From assembly GCA_020633415.1 (NCBI GenBank), contig JACKDQ010000010.1, positions 1 through 64,000 of the forward strand: 64,000 nucleotides of DNA, given 5' to 3'. Origin of the DNA: Deltaproteobacteria bacterium (GTDB lineage: Bacteria; Myxococcota_A; Polyangia; GCA-2747355). Position numbers and translations under genes: made by a program. Position 1 is the first letter of the stretch, and every line of letters begins with the position of its first letter. The notes beneath the pieces were generated by a model. That model did no database searches and had not been told where the DNA came from. It saw nothing but the letters and a program-made list of their open reading frames with translations. This document shows, piece by piece, positions 50,165 through 57,996 of the stretch.

Positions 50165-52321
50165 CTATTGAGACGGATCGTCGTGCCAAATATTCGCCGG
50201 CGGAAGCGTCGCGGGTCCACCTTTTTGACCGCGGTCACCGATCGGGCGCCTTACCTTTGCCACGCGAGCGGTGATCGTCCGGCGCTTCTTATCCAGCCGA
50301 ATGACTTGGAGCGTTAAACTGCCGCCGTTTCGCTGGAGTTCGTGGTACGTCTGCTCGACGACCTGTTTGAAGCTCAATCCGTCGCTGATCAGCTGGTCGT
50401 TGACCTGCAGGACGATATCGCCGCGGCGCAGCCCTGCGTGGCCGAGTAGCGAATCCGGGTTAACGGCAACCACGACAGCGCCGCGATCAACGTCGAGTTT
50501 CCATGCCAAAAGTGGGAAATACGGCACGACCGCCGTGCCGAGAATTTCAGTGCGCGCCCGGTAGTACGCGCGCGCCGCGTCGAAGTTCTTTTCGGCCATT
50601 CGCGCCCGCGCCCAAACGCGGTAATAGACGTCTCCGCCAGTGCGATAGCTTTCCCAATAGGTCGATTCGGTCGCCGGCGGGACCAGATGCCGGGATGTTT
50701 CACCCCAAGATTGCGCAACCCGTTGTCGACCGTCGCGCAGCCGTCTGCGGATCCCTTCCATTGTCCGCTTGTCGCCCTTTTTTACGCGGTCGAGCTCGCG
50801 GAACACCGCATCGCGCTCTCTGGCGATCGCCACGCCGAGCAAGTGGTACCAGTTGCGGTCGCCGATCTGCGAGACCAGATGATAAAGCATCTGCTCTGTC
50901 GTCGCGTGAGAGGCTTCAGCGAAAGCGGTTGCCTTGTCCGGCGAGAGCGTCGATTGCGCGACCGAGTAGATGTTGGCGTTTTCCACGTACACGCGCTTAT
51001 CGCGCCAGGCAGGTGCCGAGAGATCACTGGCCTCGTAGTACTTCAGCGGTCCTTCGTCTCTGTTTACGCGCGGCTGGCGCAAGATCACCACAGCCGCGGC
51101 GGCGCAGATCACGGCTAAGGCGGCGACACCGATCAGTAGCGGCCATTGGCGTTGGCCGGCGACCATCGGCGCGGCACTCTGCGCATGGGGGCCAGCATGC
51201 GAAAGCGGGCTCGGCGCCGGTTGTCGCGCTCGCTCAACGTATTCGACCACTTGAGGTGCAGCAGCTGGCACCGGCAAGTGCGAACACTGAACCAGCGTTT
51301 TTTGGTCGGCGAACGAGACCATCGGCTGGTCGTCGCAATCGGGGCAAAGCATCTGCGGTGCGGTTGCGCTACGTAGAGCCAGCTCGTTGACCAGGTTAAC
51401 TTCGCGACTAAACGACGTCGCGCAGCCTTCGCAACGGTAGGGCAGGGTCACCGAGTGGATCTCGACCATCCCGCTCGAACCCGCGACCAACTCTTGGGTT
51501 GCTTGTAGCAGGCCGGGGCCGCAGCCGAACAATCTGACTTTGGCCACGCCTGAGAGCAGCGCGTCAGCGACGAAGGTCCTCCAGAGATGTCCGCCGGTCG
51601 GTGTGATGCGCGTGGCCCCCGACATGTCGAGCACGACCTCACCTTCGAGACCCTCTTTGAGTTGATCGACTGGCAAGGTGTTGCCGATTTCACCGACCAA
51701 TCGAATGATCGTTTGGTCGCCCTCGATCAATTTGGCCACGCGGATTTTCGATGTCGCTTGGCCGACTTGATAGTCGAGGTGGCGTGCCAAGAAAGCCGCG
51801 CATTCCGGTGCGATCGCCGGTCGCGGCTGGGTCGCTAGGTATGCGAAGTAACGATTGGGTTCATCGTCGAACTCGACGGTGCCGTTGCATGCGTCGCAGC
51901 TCTGCTCTTCAACGGTAAACGAGCGGATCGCGCTATCGTGCTTGAAGACGTCGATCCGACGCTCACTGGTCGCCCCGCAGTTATCGCAGACGTATGGCGC
52001 CAGCACGCTCAACACCGAGGCGCGCCCAACGAAGCGCACCACCATGTTCATCTGCACGACAACGCGCGGCGAGCAGTCAACGAAGTAGAGGTTTTTGCAC
52101 TGCGCGCCGGCTTGGTCGATGAATCCGACCCATTCGCGGATCCCGAATGAGGTCAGGCGTTTGATCTTTGAAAGATCGAGGACGAGGTTTTCCGACGCGA
52201 GACCCTTAGCCAATTCACCGCCAGCGAATTCTTCATCGATGACGCCTTCGAACTGCAGCAATACGTGGTTTGGCTCAGTGGTCTTATGTACGTTGAGCTT
52301 TAAGGCGCGAGCAGGCTGCAT
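50165..52321 (-). CDS. Double STAS-like / zinc-ribbon membrane protein with PDZ domain
   Basis: 718 residues from the ATG at 52321 (ACGGGAA upstream). Order: STAS-like domain 1 (LVLDLSKIKRLTSFGIREWVGF), a four-Cys ribbon (YVCDNCG ... SCDACNG), STAS-like domain 2 (VVLDMSGATRITPTGGHLWRTF), a second ribbon (YRCEGCA ... LCPDCDD), a Pro/Ala linker, one membrane segment near residues 390-412 (WPLLIGVAALAVICAAAAVV), a helical region, and a C-terminal PDZ domain (SLLGHAGLRRGDIVLQVNDQ). The STAS halves would be cytoplasmic and the PDZ periplasmic. STAS domains partner with GHKL ATPases, two of which are encoded next door. I know no described protein with this order. Confidence 0.75.
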   Translation of the reverse strand: MQPARALKLNVHKTTEPNHVLLQFEGVIDEEFAGGELAKGLASENLVLDLSKIKRLTSFGIREWVGFIDQAGAQCKNLYFVDCSPRVVVQMNMVVRFVGRASVLSVLAPYVCDNCGATSERRIDVFKHDSAIRSFTVEEQSCDACNGTVEFDDEPNRYFAYLATQPRPAIAPECAAFLARHLDYQVGQATSKIRVAKLIEGDQTIIRLVGEIGNTLPVDQLKEGLEGEVVLDMSGATRITPTGGHLWRTFVADALLSGVAKVRLFGCGPGLLQATQELVAGSSGMVEIHSVTLPYRCEGCATSFSREVNLVNELALRSATAPQMLCPDCDDQPMVSFADQKTLVQCSHLPVPAAAPQVVEYVERARQPAPSPLSHAGPHAQSAAPMVAGQRQWPLLIGVAALAVICAAAAVVILRQPRVNRDEGPLKYYEASDLSAPAWRDKRVYVENANIYSVAQSTLSPDKATAFAEASHATTEQMLYHLVSQIGDRNWYHLLGVAIARERDAVFRELDRVKKGDKRTMEGIRRRLRDGRQRVAQSWGETSRHLVPPATESTYWESYRTGGDVYYRVWARARMAEKNFDAARAYYRARTEILGTAVVPYFPLLAWKLDVDRGAVVVAVNPDSLLGHAGLRRGDIVLQVNDQLISDGLSFKQVVEQTYHELQRNGGSLTLQVIRLDKKRRTITARVAKVRRPIGDRGQKGGPATLPPANIWHDDPSQ

Positions 52322-52520
52322 GTCAATTCCCGTCGGCTCGCTGCGAAACAAGCGGACCGAGGCAGTGCGACGTCGAATTAATTGAACACTTTAAGTATAC
52401 GTAGTGCGGGGATGACGTCCCAGAAAAAAGCGGGAAGTTTCATGTCATCGCCGCCGCCAGCTCATGCGTGGTGTGTCGAGGTAGGCCGAGGTGCTCGGCG
52501 CTCTGACCTGAGCGCGATAG

Positions 52521-53507
52521 CTAGTTGCCCACCACAAAGATATTCAGTGAGCGGCCTGGCGCGCGAAAGGCGCGCGCACCTTCTCGCACATAGAACATCG
52601 CGATCGCCTCGGTCCGCTGATCGGGCGCGATATTGAAGGTTAGCTGGGTGATCGATGAGAAGATCACGTGCAGTCCGATGCCCGCGCCACCCAGTTTGTC
52701 TTCAATCGTGGCGGGTTTCCCCGCGAAACAGCGCTCGAGGTAATGGGCGATCACTTCGCGATCGAGGCTGCCAAACTGATCGGAGACGGAGAGCCCGACG
52801 TAGCGTCCATCGCATCCGTATCGAAATCGCACCGTCTCCTCAGCGGAGAGTTCGATCAACTGGCGTCGATCGAGCCGGGCGTATTTGGGTTGTCTTTGCG
52901 CGTCCCGTGGCGCGTTATAGACAGCGTTCATCAACAGCTCATCGGCAACCTGAGTGATCGCCGGAATAATCCCTAGGTGACAATCGATCTCGGCCAGAAA
53001 CCCCTCCAGCTCAGCGAGCGCCTCCGACTTATCGGTCGAGCGTGTCAGCGAGCGTTCGCGAAAGGCGATACCCCAAGTCGACATGTACTTTTCTAAGCCA
53101 AAGATGTCGTCTCTGAGCAGTTTCTGGCAGGTGACGATCAACTCGCCCTCATCGATGAGGTCTTCCGATGTCGACAGGCCCCCACGACGGGCCACCAAGT
53201 TGTTAAATCCATCGGTCCGCAGCAGCGTCGAGGTTGCCGATGCCTGCGGGTCGTTGCTCAAGACCAGCACGGCGCGCTGTTTGCTGGCGCAGATCCGATC
53301 GGTCAGTGCCTGGAACGCGTCGTTGTCCTCTTCGTTTGTCGGTTCGAGATCGACGATCAGCATGTCGTAGTCATCGGTCAATGCGGCGTCGATGCGCGCC
53401 AAGTCGGGGGGCTCGGCGCGCACGCGCCAGCCGGCGGAAGCCAATGCTCGGCGGATTTGGCGTCGTATGCGGCCTTGGCCGCTGATCGCTAGGACGGAGG
53501 CGTTCAT
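52521..53507 (-). CDS. Receiver-like / GHKL ATPase (anti-sigma-type kinase) protein A
   Basis: 328 residues from the ATG at 53507. Residues about 1-125 resemble a receiver fold (SVLAISGQGRIRRQIRRALASAGW; MLIVDLEPTNEEDN). After a link with IFGLEKYMSTWG, the C-terminal half is a GHKL ATPase: N-box VADELLMNAVYNAP, a D-box-like LSVSDQFGSLDRE and G-box GGAGIGLHVIFSS. The short kinase without a His-phosphorylation domain resembles RsbW/SpoIIAB anti-sigma kinases. It is paralogous to the protein at 53820-54791, transcribed divergently. Likely partner: the STAS protein encoded downstream. Confidence 0.78.
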   Translation of the reverse strand: MNASVLAISGQGRIRRQIRRALASAGWRVRAEPPDLARIDAALTDDYDMLIVDLEPTNEEDNDAFQALTDRICASKQRAVLVLSNDPQASATSTLLRTDGFNNLVARRGGLSTSEDLIDEGELIVTCQKLLRDDIFGLEKYMSTWGIAFRERSLTRSTDKSEALAELEGFLAEIDCHLGIIPAITQVADELLMNAVYNAPRDAQRQPKYARLDRRQLIELSAEETVRFRYGCDGRYVGLSVSDQFGSLDREVIAHYLERCFAGKPATIEDKLGGAGIGLHVIFSSITQLTFNIAPDQRTEAIAMFYVREGARAFRAPGRSLNIFVVGN

Positions 53508-53632
53508 CGAAAACAGGCTCCCTTCAGCCGATTGGCCAGACAGCTCTGGCAGCAGACCCCAACCCACGGTCGCTCGTCGCCCGGGCGCCATGGCAGCCGG
53601 AGCGACGTGTTCAATCGATGTGGATGCCCCAT

Positions 53633-53638
53633 ATTATA
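53633..53638 (-). promoter_or_regulatory. Candidate -10 box for the leftward ATPase gene
   Basis: TATAAT on the minus strand, 126 bp upstream of the start at 53507. The -35 region at the proper distance (TGGTCC) is poor, so the promoter may need an activator. Confidence 0.4.
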
Positions 53639-53694
53639 GGCGAACTTGGGTATGGCGGACCACCAGCGTTTGCGCTCGGGGCGTGACCGATGAC

Positions 53695-53724
53695 TTGCTC
53701 TGCGATCAGAAACCCCGCTATAAT
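53695..53724 (+). promoter_or_regulatory. Sigma-70-type promoter for the rightward ATPase gene
   Basis: TTGCTC at 53695-53700, an 18-bp spacer and TATAAT at 53719-53724. It leaves a leader of about 90 nt before the start at 53820. The divergent -10 for the paralogue lies about 60 bp to the left. Confidence 0.65.
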
Positions 53725-53819
53725 GACGGTATTCAACCCGTCAGGCGGTCTAGGCGCGCTTCACCCTTGAGGTGCTTGCGGCGCGTGAGTTGCGAAGCTA
53801 CTGGATAGGCTGAAGATCC

Positions 53820-54791
53820 TTGTCCGCAAAAATTCTCGTCGCTACATCATCTAAGACGCGCGCTAGGCAACTTGCCAAGGCGTTGCGCTATCTCAACCGA
53901 GGCGTCGACATTTTGGTAGGTGACGACGAGCCTATCGCGTCCAACAATCGCTACCGGCTGTTGGTGTGCGAGCTCGGCCCACGCTTGGCGGACTATCAGC
54001 GAATCGTCGAACACATCTCCGAGCAGGCGTTTGTCTTGTTGGCGGTGCCGGATGTTGCTGTTGAGCTGTTGCCACAGCTGATGCAAGACCCGCGCGTCAA
54101 CCATGTCCTGCGACGGCCTGCCGCCGTCGAGGATGTTCAGCGCATCGCTGATAAGTTGGCGACGGGAACGATCTTTGGTCTCGATCGCTATCTTCCCCCG
54201 CAATGCGATGTTAACTATCGGCGCGTTGTGACCTTCGACGATCGCTGTTCGGTGGTCGAGGAGCTGCTCGAATTTGCCCAGCGCAAGCGATTGCGCAGTG
54301 CAATTCGGCGAGCGGCTGGTCAAGCAGCCGAAGAGCTGCTGATGAACGCGATGTATCAAGCGCCGGTCGAAGACGGCCACCGTGTGTTCGGTGACGTCGA
54401 GCCCAGCCAGCGCGTGCGGCGTCGTACGCCGCGGCCCGTTTCCTTGCGCTACGGGGTCTCCGACGAGCGGCAGCTTTATCTCTCCGTTCGCGATCGCTAC
54501 GGTAGCCTTCATCGCGATGATCTGGTGCGTTACCTGCACCGCTGTACGACCGAGCAGGTTCAAATTGAACGCAAGAAGCTTGGTGCTGGCTTGGGCTTGT
54601 TTCTGATCGCGTCGACGGTTAGCCGACTGGTGATCAATCTGCTGCCCGGCGCCGTCACCGAAATTATCTGCATGTTTGAACAACCGAGCAGTGACCGTCC
54701 CGGGGGCCTGTGTGAGTTCTCCTTCACCGCCCAGCGACCGCTGATCCCGCTAACCGCAGATACTGGCGAGTATATCGAAGTCAAGCGCTAG
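53820..54791 (+). CDS. Receiver-like / GHKL ATPase (anti-sigma-type kinase) protein B
   Basis: 323 residues with a TTG start (alternative starts are poor). Same plan as protein A: an N-terminal receiver-like part (KILVATSSKTRARQLAKALRYL) in which the usual Asp-containing strand reads LLVCELGPRL, so the phospho-acceptor is missing; linker IFGLDRYLPP; then the ATPase with N-box AAEELLMNAMYQAP, LSVRDRYGSLHRDDL and G-box LGAGLGLFLIAS. The matching linkers (IFGLxxY) and GSL..D motifs show common descent. Probably serine-kinase or anti-sigma activity towards STAS domains; this is inference from the family. Confidence 0.78.
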   Translation: MSAKILVATSSKTRARQLAKALRYLNRGVDILVGDDEPIASNNRYRLLVCELGPRLADYQRIVEHISEQAFVLLAVPDVAVELLPQLMQDPRVNHVLRRPAAVEDVQRIADKLATGTIFGLDRYLPPQCDVNYRRVVTFDDRCSVVEELLEFAQRKRLRSAIRRAAGQAAEELLMNAMYQAPVEDGHRVFGDVEPSQRVRRRTPRPVSLRYGVSDERQLYLSVRDRYGSLHRDDLVRYLHRCTTEQVQIERKKLGAGLGLFLIASTVSRLVINLLPGAVTEIICMFEQPSSDRPGGLCEFSFTAQRPLIPLTADTGEYIEVKR

Positions 54792-54828
54792 GCTGCGGCT
54801 CCCCCAAATTTCGAACCCATTCGATCCG

Positions 54829-54861
54829 GTTTTCCACAACTGTTGAAAATCTGTGGAAAAC
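54829..54861. repeat. Inverted repeat of DnaA-box-like sequences
   Basis: GTTTTCCACA at 54829-54838 and its exact complement TGTGGAAAAC at 54852-54861, separated by 13 bases that include TGTTGAAAA (a one-base variant of the same arm). TTTTCCACA differs by one base from the DnaA box TTATCCACA. It could also form a 10-bp hairpin. No T-run follows, so it is not a standard terminator. Confidence 0.6.
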
Positions 54862-54880
54862 AGTGGAATCGTTGTGGGTA

Positions 54881-54905
54881 GATGTAGGTCTCTGGCGATG
54901 TAGGT
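54881..54905 (+). repeat. 9-bp direct repeat
   Basis: GATGTAGGT occurs at 54881-54889 and 54897-54905, 16 bp apart from start to start, just right of the inverted repeat. It may be a pair of operator sites or chance. Confidence 0.4.
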
Positions 54906-55087
54906 ATATGTAACTAAAGCCATTGTCGACAGTGGGGCGGATTTTGCGTCCGGGCGGCGCCGGCGCAACAACGAGCGGCTATTCGCGCCGATTTCGACCG
55001 CCTGCCAGCCAGATCTGCCGCGCCGCGGCCTGTCGATTGGCCATCAGCAGCAGCGCTATGGTAGAGCAGCGCCAAGGGAGGTTCTTG

Positions 55088-55897
55088 GTGAGCACACTCT
55101 TCGATCAGCGTGACCGGCATGTTTTCGTCGCCGGAGGCACCAGCGGTATCAATCTAGCGATCGCCGCAGCCTTTGGCCGAGCGGGGGCCAAGCTCAGTCT
55201 GCTCGGGCGCAATGCCGATCGCGGCCAATCCGCCGTGGCAACCGTCGAGGCCGGTGGCGCCCAAGCACGCTTTTTCTCGGCTGATGTGCGTCAGTCCGAG
55301 GCGGTATCGGCGGCGTTTGCCCAAGCGCAGGCTGCGCACGGTCCGATCGACGTGTTGATCTCGGGGGCGGCAGGCAACTTCCCCGCACCGGTGTTGGGTA
55401 TGTCCGAGCGCGCCTTTCGTTCGGTGATCGACATCGATTTGATCGGTAGCTTCAACGTCGCGCGCTTTGGTCACGCCCATCTTCGCGCGCCGGGCGCAGT
55501 TGTGTTGATGATCTCGGCGCCCCAGGCACTGCTGCCTTCGATGCTGCAGGCCCATGTTGCGGCGGCCAAGGCCGGCGTCGACATGCTGATGCGATCGCTG
55601 TGTTTGGAATGGGGGCCGCAGGGGATTCGCCTCAACTCGATCATTCCGGGGCCGATCGCAGACACCGAAGGCTTTCGCCGATTGGCGCCGACCGCCCAGA
55701 CGGCCGAAGCCGTCGAGCGTAGCGTGCCGCTGCGACGCGTTGGGACCGGCGAGGACGTGGCGAATTTGGCGCTGTTTCTGGCGAGCCCGTACGCAAGCTA
55801 TATCCACGGCGCGGTGATTCCTGTCGATGGTGGCTGGCTCAATGGCGGCTATAGCGTTGCGGCGGAAGCGATCCTCACTGCATTTATGGGGAAATAA
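55088..55897 (+). CDS. SDR oxidoreductase, 2,4-dienoyl-CoA reductase-like
   Basis: 269 residues from the GTG at 55088, with GGGAGG five bases upstream. Rossmann fold with VFVAGGTSGINLAIA and ISGAAGN. The usual Ser-Tyr-Lys site is altered: the Tyr position in MLQAHVAAAKAGVD is not Tyr, while Lys is kept. Together with the strings EWGPQGIRLNSIIPGPI and DTEGFRRLAP this is the pattern of 2,4-dienoyl-CoA reductases (DECR), which help beta-oxidation of unsaturated fatty acids using NADPH. This fits the acyl-CoA dehydrogenase genes elsewhere in the window. Confidence 0.85.
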   Translation: MSTLFDQRDRHVFVAGGTSGINLAIAAAFGRAGAKLSLLGRNADRGQSAVATVEAGGAQARFFSADVRQSEAVSAAFAQAQAAHGPIDVLISGAAGNFPAPVLGMSERAFRSVIDIDLIGSFNVARFGHAHLRAPGAVVLMISAPQALLPSMLQAHVAAAKAGVDMLMRSLCLEWGPQGIRLNSIIPGPIADTEGFRRLAPTAQTAEAVERSVPLRRVGTGEDVANLALFLASPYASYIHGAVIPVDGGWLNGGYSVAAEAILTAFMGK

Positions 55898-56016
55898 GCG
55901 CTGGTTGGCGCGGCGCTGCCGACGCGGCTGCGACGCGCTGCACCTTCTGGTGTCCGATCGCTCGGCCCGGCAAAAAGCCGGCAGAAAAGTAAGTCCCTGT
56001 CGTATAAGGACCTCCG

Positions 56017-56847
56017 ATGTCTCGGCTCACGCATCAACTGATCGCCTATAGCTTGTCGCTGGCGCTTGCCGCTTGCAGTGAGGGTGTCGGCCATCACGTC
56101 GCCGATGGCGCGACCCTTGACCTTGGCCCGGATTGGGGCCTGCTCAAAAAGCCCGATTTTCGGTTTGACGGTGGGCGTGGCGACGGCAGCCAACGCGATC
56201 TTGCCCTCGCCGACGGCCTTCAGCGCGACGGTCAAGCTGGCGATGGTGGCGTCTCCGATGCGACGCGGACCGATCTCGGCTTTACCCGTGATGCCACGGT
56301 CGACCAATCGCTGCCCCGCGATAGCCGTCCCCCCGATAGCGGCTCGCCGACGGGCCTGACCAAGCCCTGCAGCAAGGGTCCCGGCTTTACGGTGTTCCGT
56401 TTTCACTTCGATAGCGGCAGTACCAGTGCGCGGATCGACGTCTGGGACGCGAGCTGCAGCTATTCGTTAGCCCCGACCAGCGCTTGTAATGTCGTTCCAG
56501 TCTACCCAGGCTTTGGCAGCATCAGCTATACCTCGGCCGGTCACCCGATCGTCACCACCAGCCATTATCTCAGAGCACGCTTTTCAGTTGCCGGCCTGCG
56601 CTTTAGCAAAGCCGCCGTCTACTTCCAAGGCTACGGCTACAGCGGCTCTCCCAAGGCGCGCCTGTGGTCGCCGCTTTACGGCGATGCGCAAAGCGACTAC
56701 GTGAAGTTTTCCAGCAGCGCTTGGTACGGCGTCGACTGGAGCAACTACCTCTCGCCGAGCGACAAGCCGTCGCTGACGGCGATCCAGATCTATTCAACGA
56801 CGGGAAGTCTTGCGGTGCAGACCGTCGAGCTCTGCGTCGAATACTAG
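56017..56847 (+). CDS. Hypothetical lipoprotein with Asp-rich linker
   Basis: 276 residues, AAGGA six bases before the ATG. Signal SLSLALAAC with a lipobox. Residues about 30-110 are an Asp/Gly/Arg-rich low-complexity linker. The C-terminal 160 residues form a beta-rich domain with four cysteines (KPCSKG, ASCSYS, SACNVV, VELCVEY), probably a surface binding domain. No family recognised. Confidence 0.75.
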   Translation: MSRLTHQLIAYSLSLALAACSEGVGHHVADGATLDLGPDWGLLKKPDFRFDGGRGDGSQRDLALADGLQRDGQAGDGGVSDATRTDLGFTRDATVDQSLPRDSRPPDSGSPTGLTKPCSKGPGFTVFRFHFDSGSTSARIDVWDASCSYSLAPTSACNVVPVYPGFGSISYTSAGHPIVTTSHYLRARFSVAGLRFSKAAVYFQGYGYSGSPKARLWSPLYGDAQSDYVKFSSSAWYGVDWSNYLSPSDKPSLTAIQIYSTTGSLAVQTVELCVEY

Positions 56848-57028
56848 CGCTCGCTCGTCGCTTTGGCCTTCAGCTGACCTGCCCTGCGGGACGTCAGCAG
56901 CGGCGTCGCGGCGGGCTACCGAAGTGACCGCGTCCACCCTCAGGTGGTCCCGAGCACGCCGAAAAGCCCGCCTTGCCTATTCTCATCACGCGCTGCTGAT
57001 AATCGGCAAGATTGTGAGATAGTGCGCC

Positions 57029-57979
57029 ATGCTTGATCTCGCCCGTTTGGCGCGCATCCGCCTAAGTCCTCGCCCGCTTGGACAACGCTTGGTGGGCAAT
57101 CTTGGCCTCTGGCTCGACTACCGCCTGCCTCGGCGGACCGAGATCGTACTCGAGGGCGTCGAGAACCTGCCGGGCCATCCGGTGTTTTTCGCGATGAACC
57201 ACACCGATCGCTACAACTATTGGCCGTTCCAGTACCAGCTGTATCGCGAAAAGCTGGGATTCACAGCGACCTGGGTCAAGGGCAAGTACTACGAGAATCG
57301 CTGGATGGGTTATTTCCTCGACGCGATGAACAACATCCCATTGCCGTCACGCGGCTATCTGATCACCACCGAGTTTCGGCGGGTGCGCGGTCGCCTGCCG
57401 ACCGCCGAGGAGTACCGCGAACTCCGCGATCTGGTCGATGGCAAGGTCGTCAGCAGCGAGACAGCAGCGCTGCTCGGCGATGGCGATGCGACCCGCTTTG
57501 TTGCCGACGTTGAACGGCTGTTCGAGACGATGGTTCAGCAGGTCGTCGCGCTCAATCATGCGGCGCTCCACGAGCACGGCCTGCACGTGCTGGTCTTTCC
57601 CGAGGGCTCTCGGTCCAAGCGTTGCGGGGTGGGGCGGATCGGTTTGGCACAGATGACCCAACATCTCGGCGCGACGATCGTGCCCGTTGGCTGCAACGGT
57701 TCGGACAAGCTCTATCCCGGCAATTCGCCGTTCTCACGCGGTGGCCGGGTGACTTACCGCATCGGCGCGCCGCTAGCCGTCGACGATCCGCAAATCCGCG
57801 CCTATCGTGTGCCGGCCGACGTACTGCCGCTTTCGCAGGCGGCCAACGCCTACCAGCCGCAGTACCGCGCGATCACCGACCTGGTGATGGAGCGGATCAA
57901 CGCTTTGCTGGATCCCGAATATCGCGCGCAAGATGACGGCTCGCTCGACCCGTCCGCTGATGTGACGCGCTTTGTCTAG
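57029..57979 (+). CDS. PlsC-like glycerolipid acyltransferase with altered HX4D motif
   Basis: 316 residues. PlsC/LPLAT family: VFFAMNHTDRYNYWPFQY near residue 53, the acceptor motif VFPEGSRSKR near 190 and VPVGCNGSDKLYPG. In the first motif the residue five after His is Asn rather than Asp (H-TDRY-N), although an Asp lies at +2. An insertion of about 60 residues between the motifs is longer than in E. coli PlsC. It probably acylates lysophospholipid or a related acceptor at the inner membrane. No transmembrane helix is obvious. Confidence 0.82.
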   Translation: MLDLARLARIRLSPRPLGQRLVGNLGLWLDYRLPRRTEIVLEGVENLPGHPVFFAMNHTDRYNYWPFQYQLYREKLGFTATWVKGKYYENRWMGYFLDAMNNIPLPSRGYLITTEFRRVRGRLPTAEEYRELRDLVDGKVVSSETAALLGDGDATRFVADVERLFETMVQQVVALNHAALHEHGLHVLVFPEGSRSKRCGVGRIGLAQMTQHLGATIVPVGCNGSDKLYPGNSPFSRGGRVTYRIGAPLAVDDPQIRAYRVPADVLPLSQAANAYQPQYRAITDLVMERINALLDPEYRAQDDGSLDPSADVTRFV

Positions 57980-57996
57980 CTAGTGCTTACAGCGCG

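Larger units (their letters stand above)
54792..55087. other. Intergenic region with inverted and direct repeats
   Basis: 296 bp between the ATPase B gene and the SDR gene. It contains the repeats listed next and no coding frame of note. Confidence 0.5.

Noticed and set aside
54829..54861. Replication origin, from DnaA-box-like repeats
   Set aside because: Only two or three boxes, no AT-rich unwinding element of usual length, and no dnaA, dnaN or rpmH nearby.
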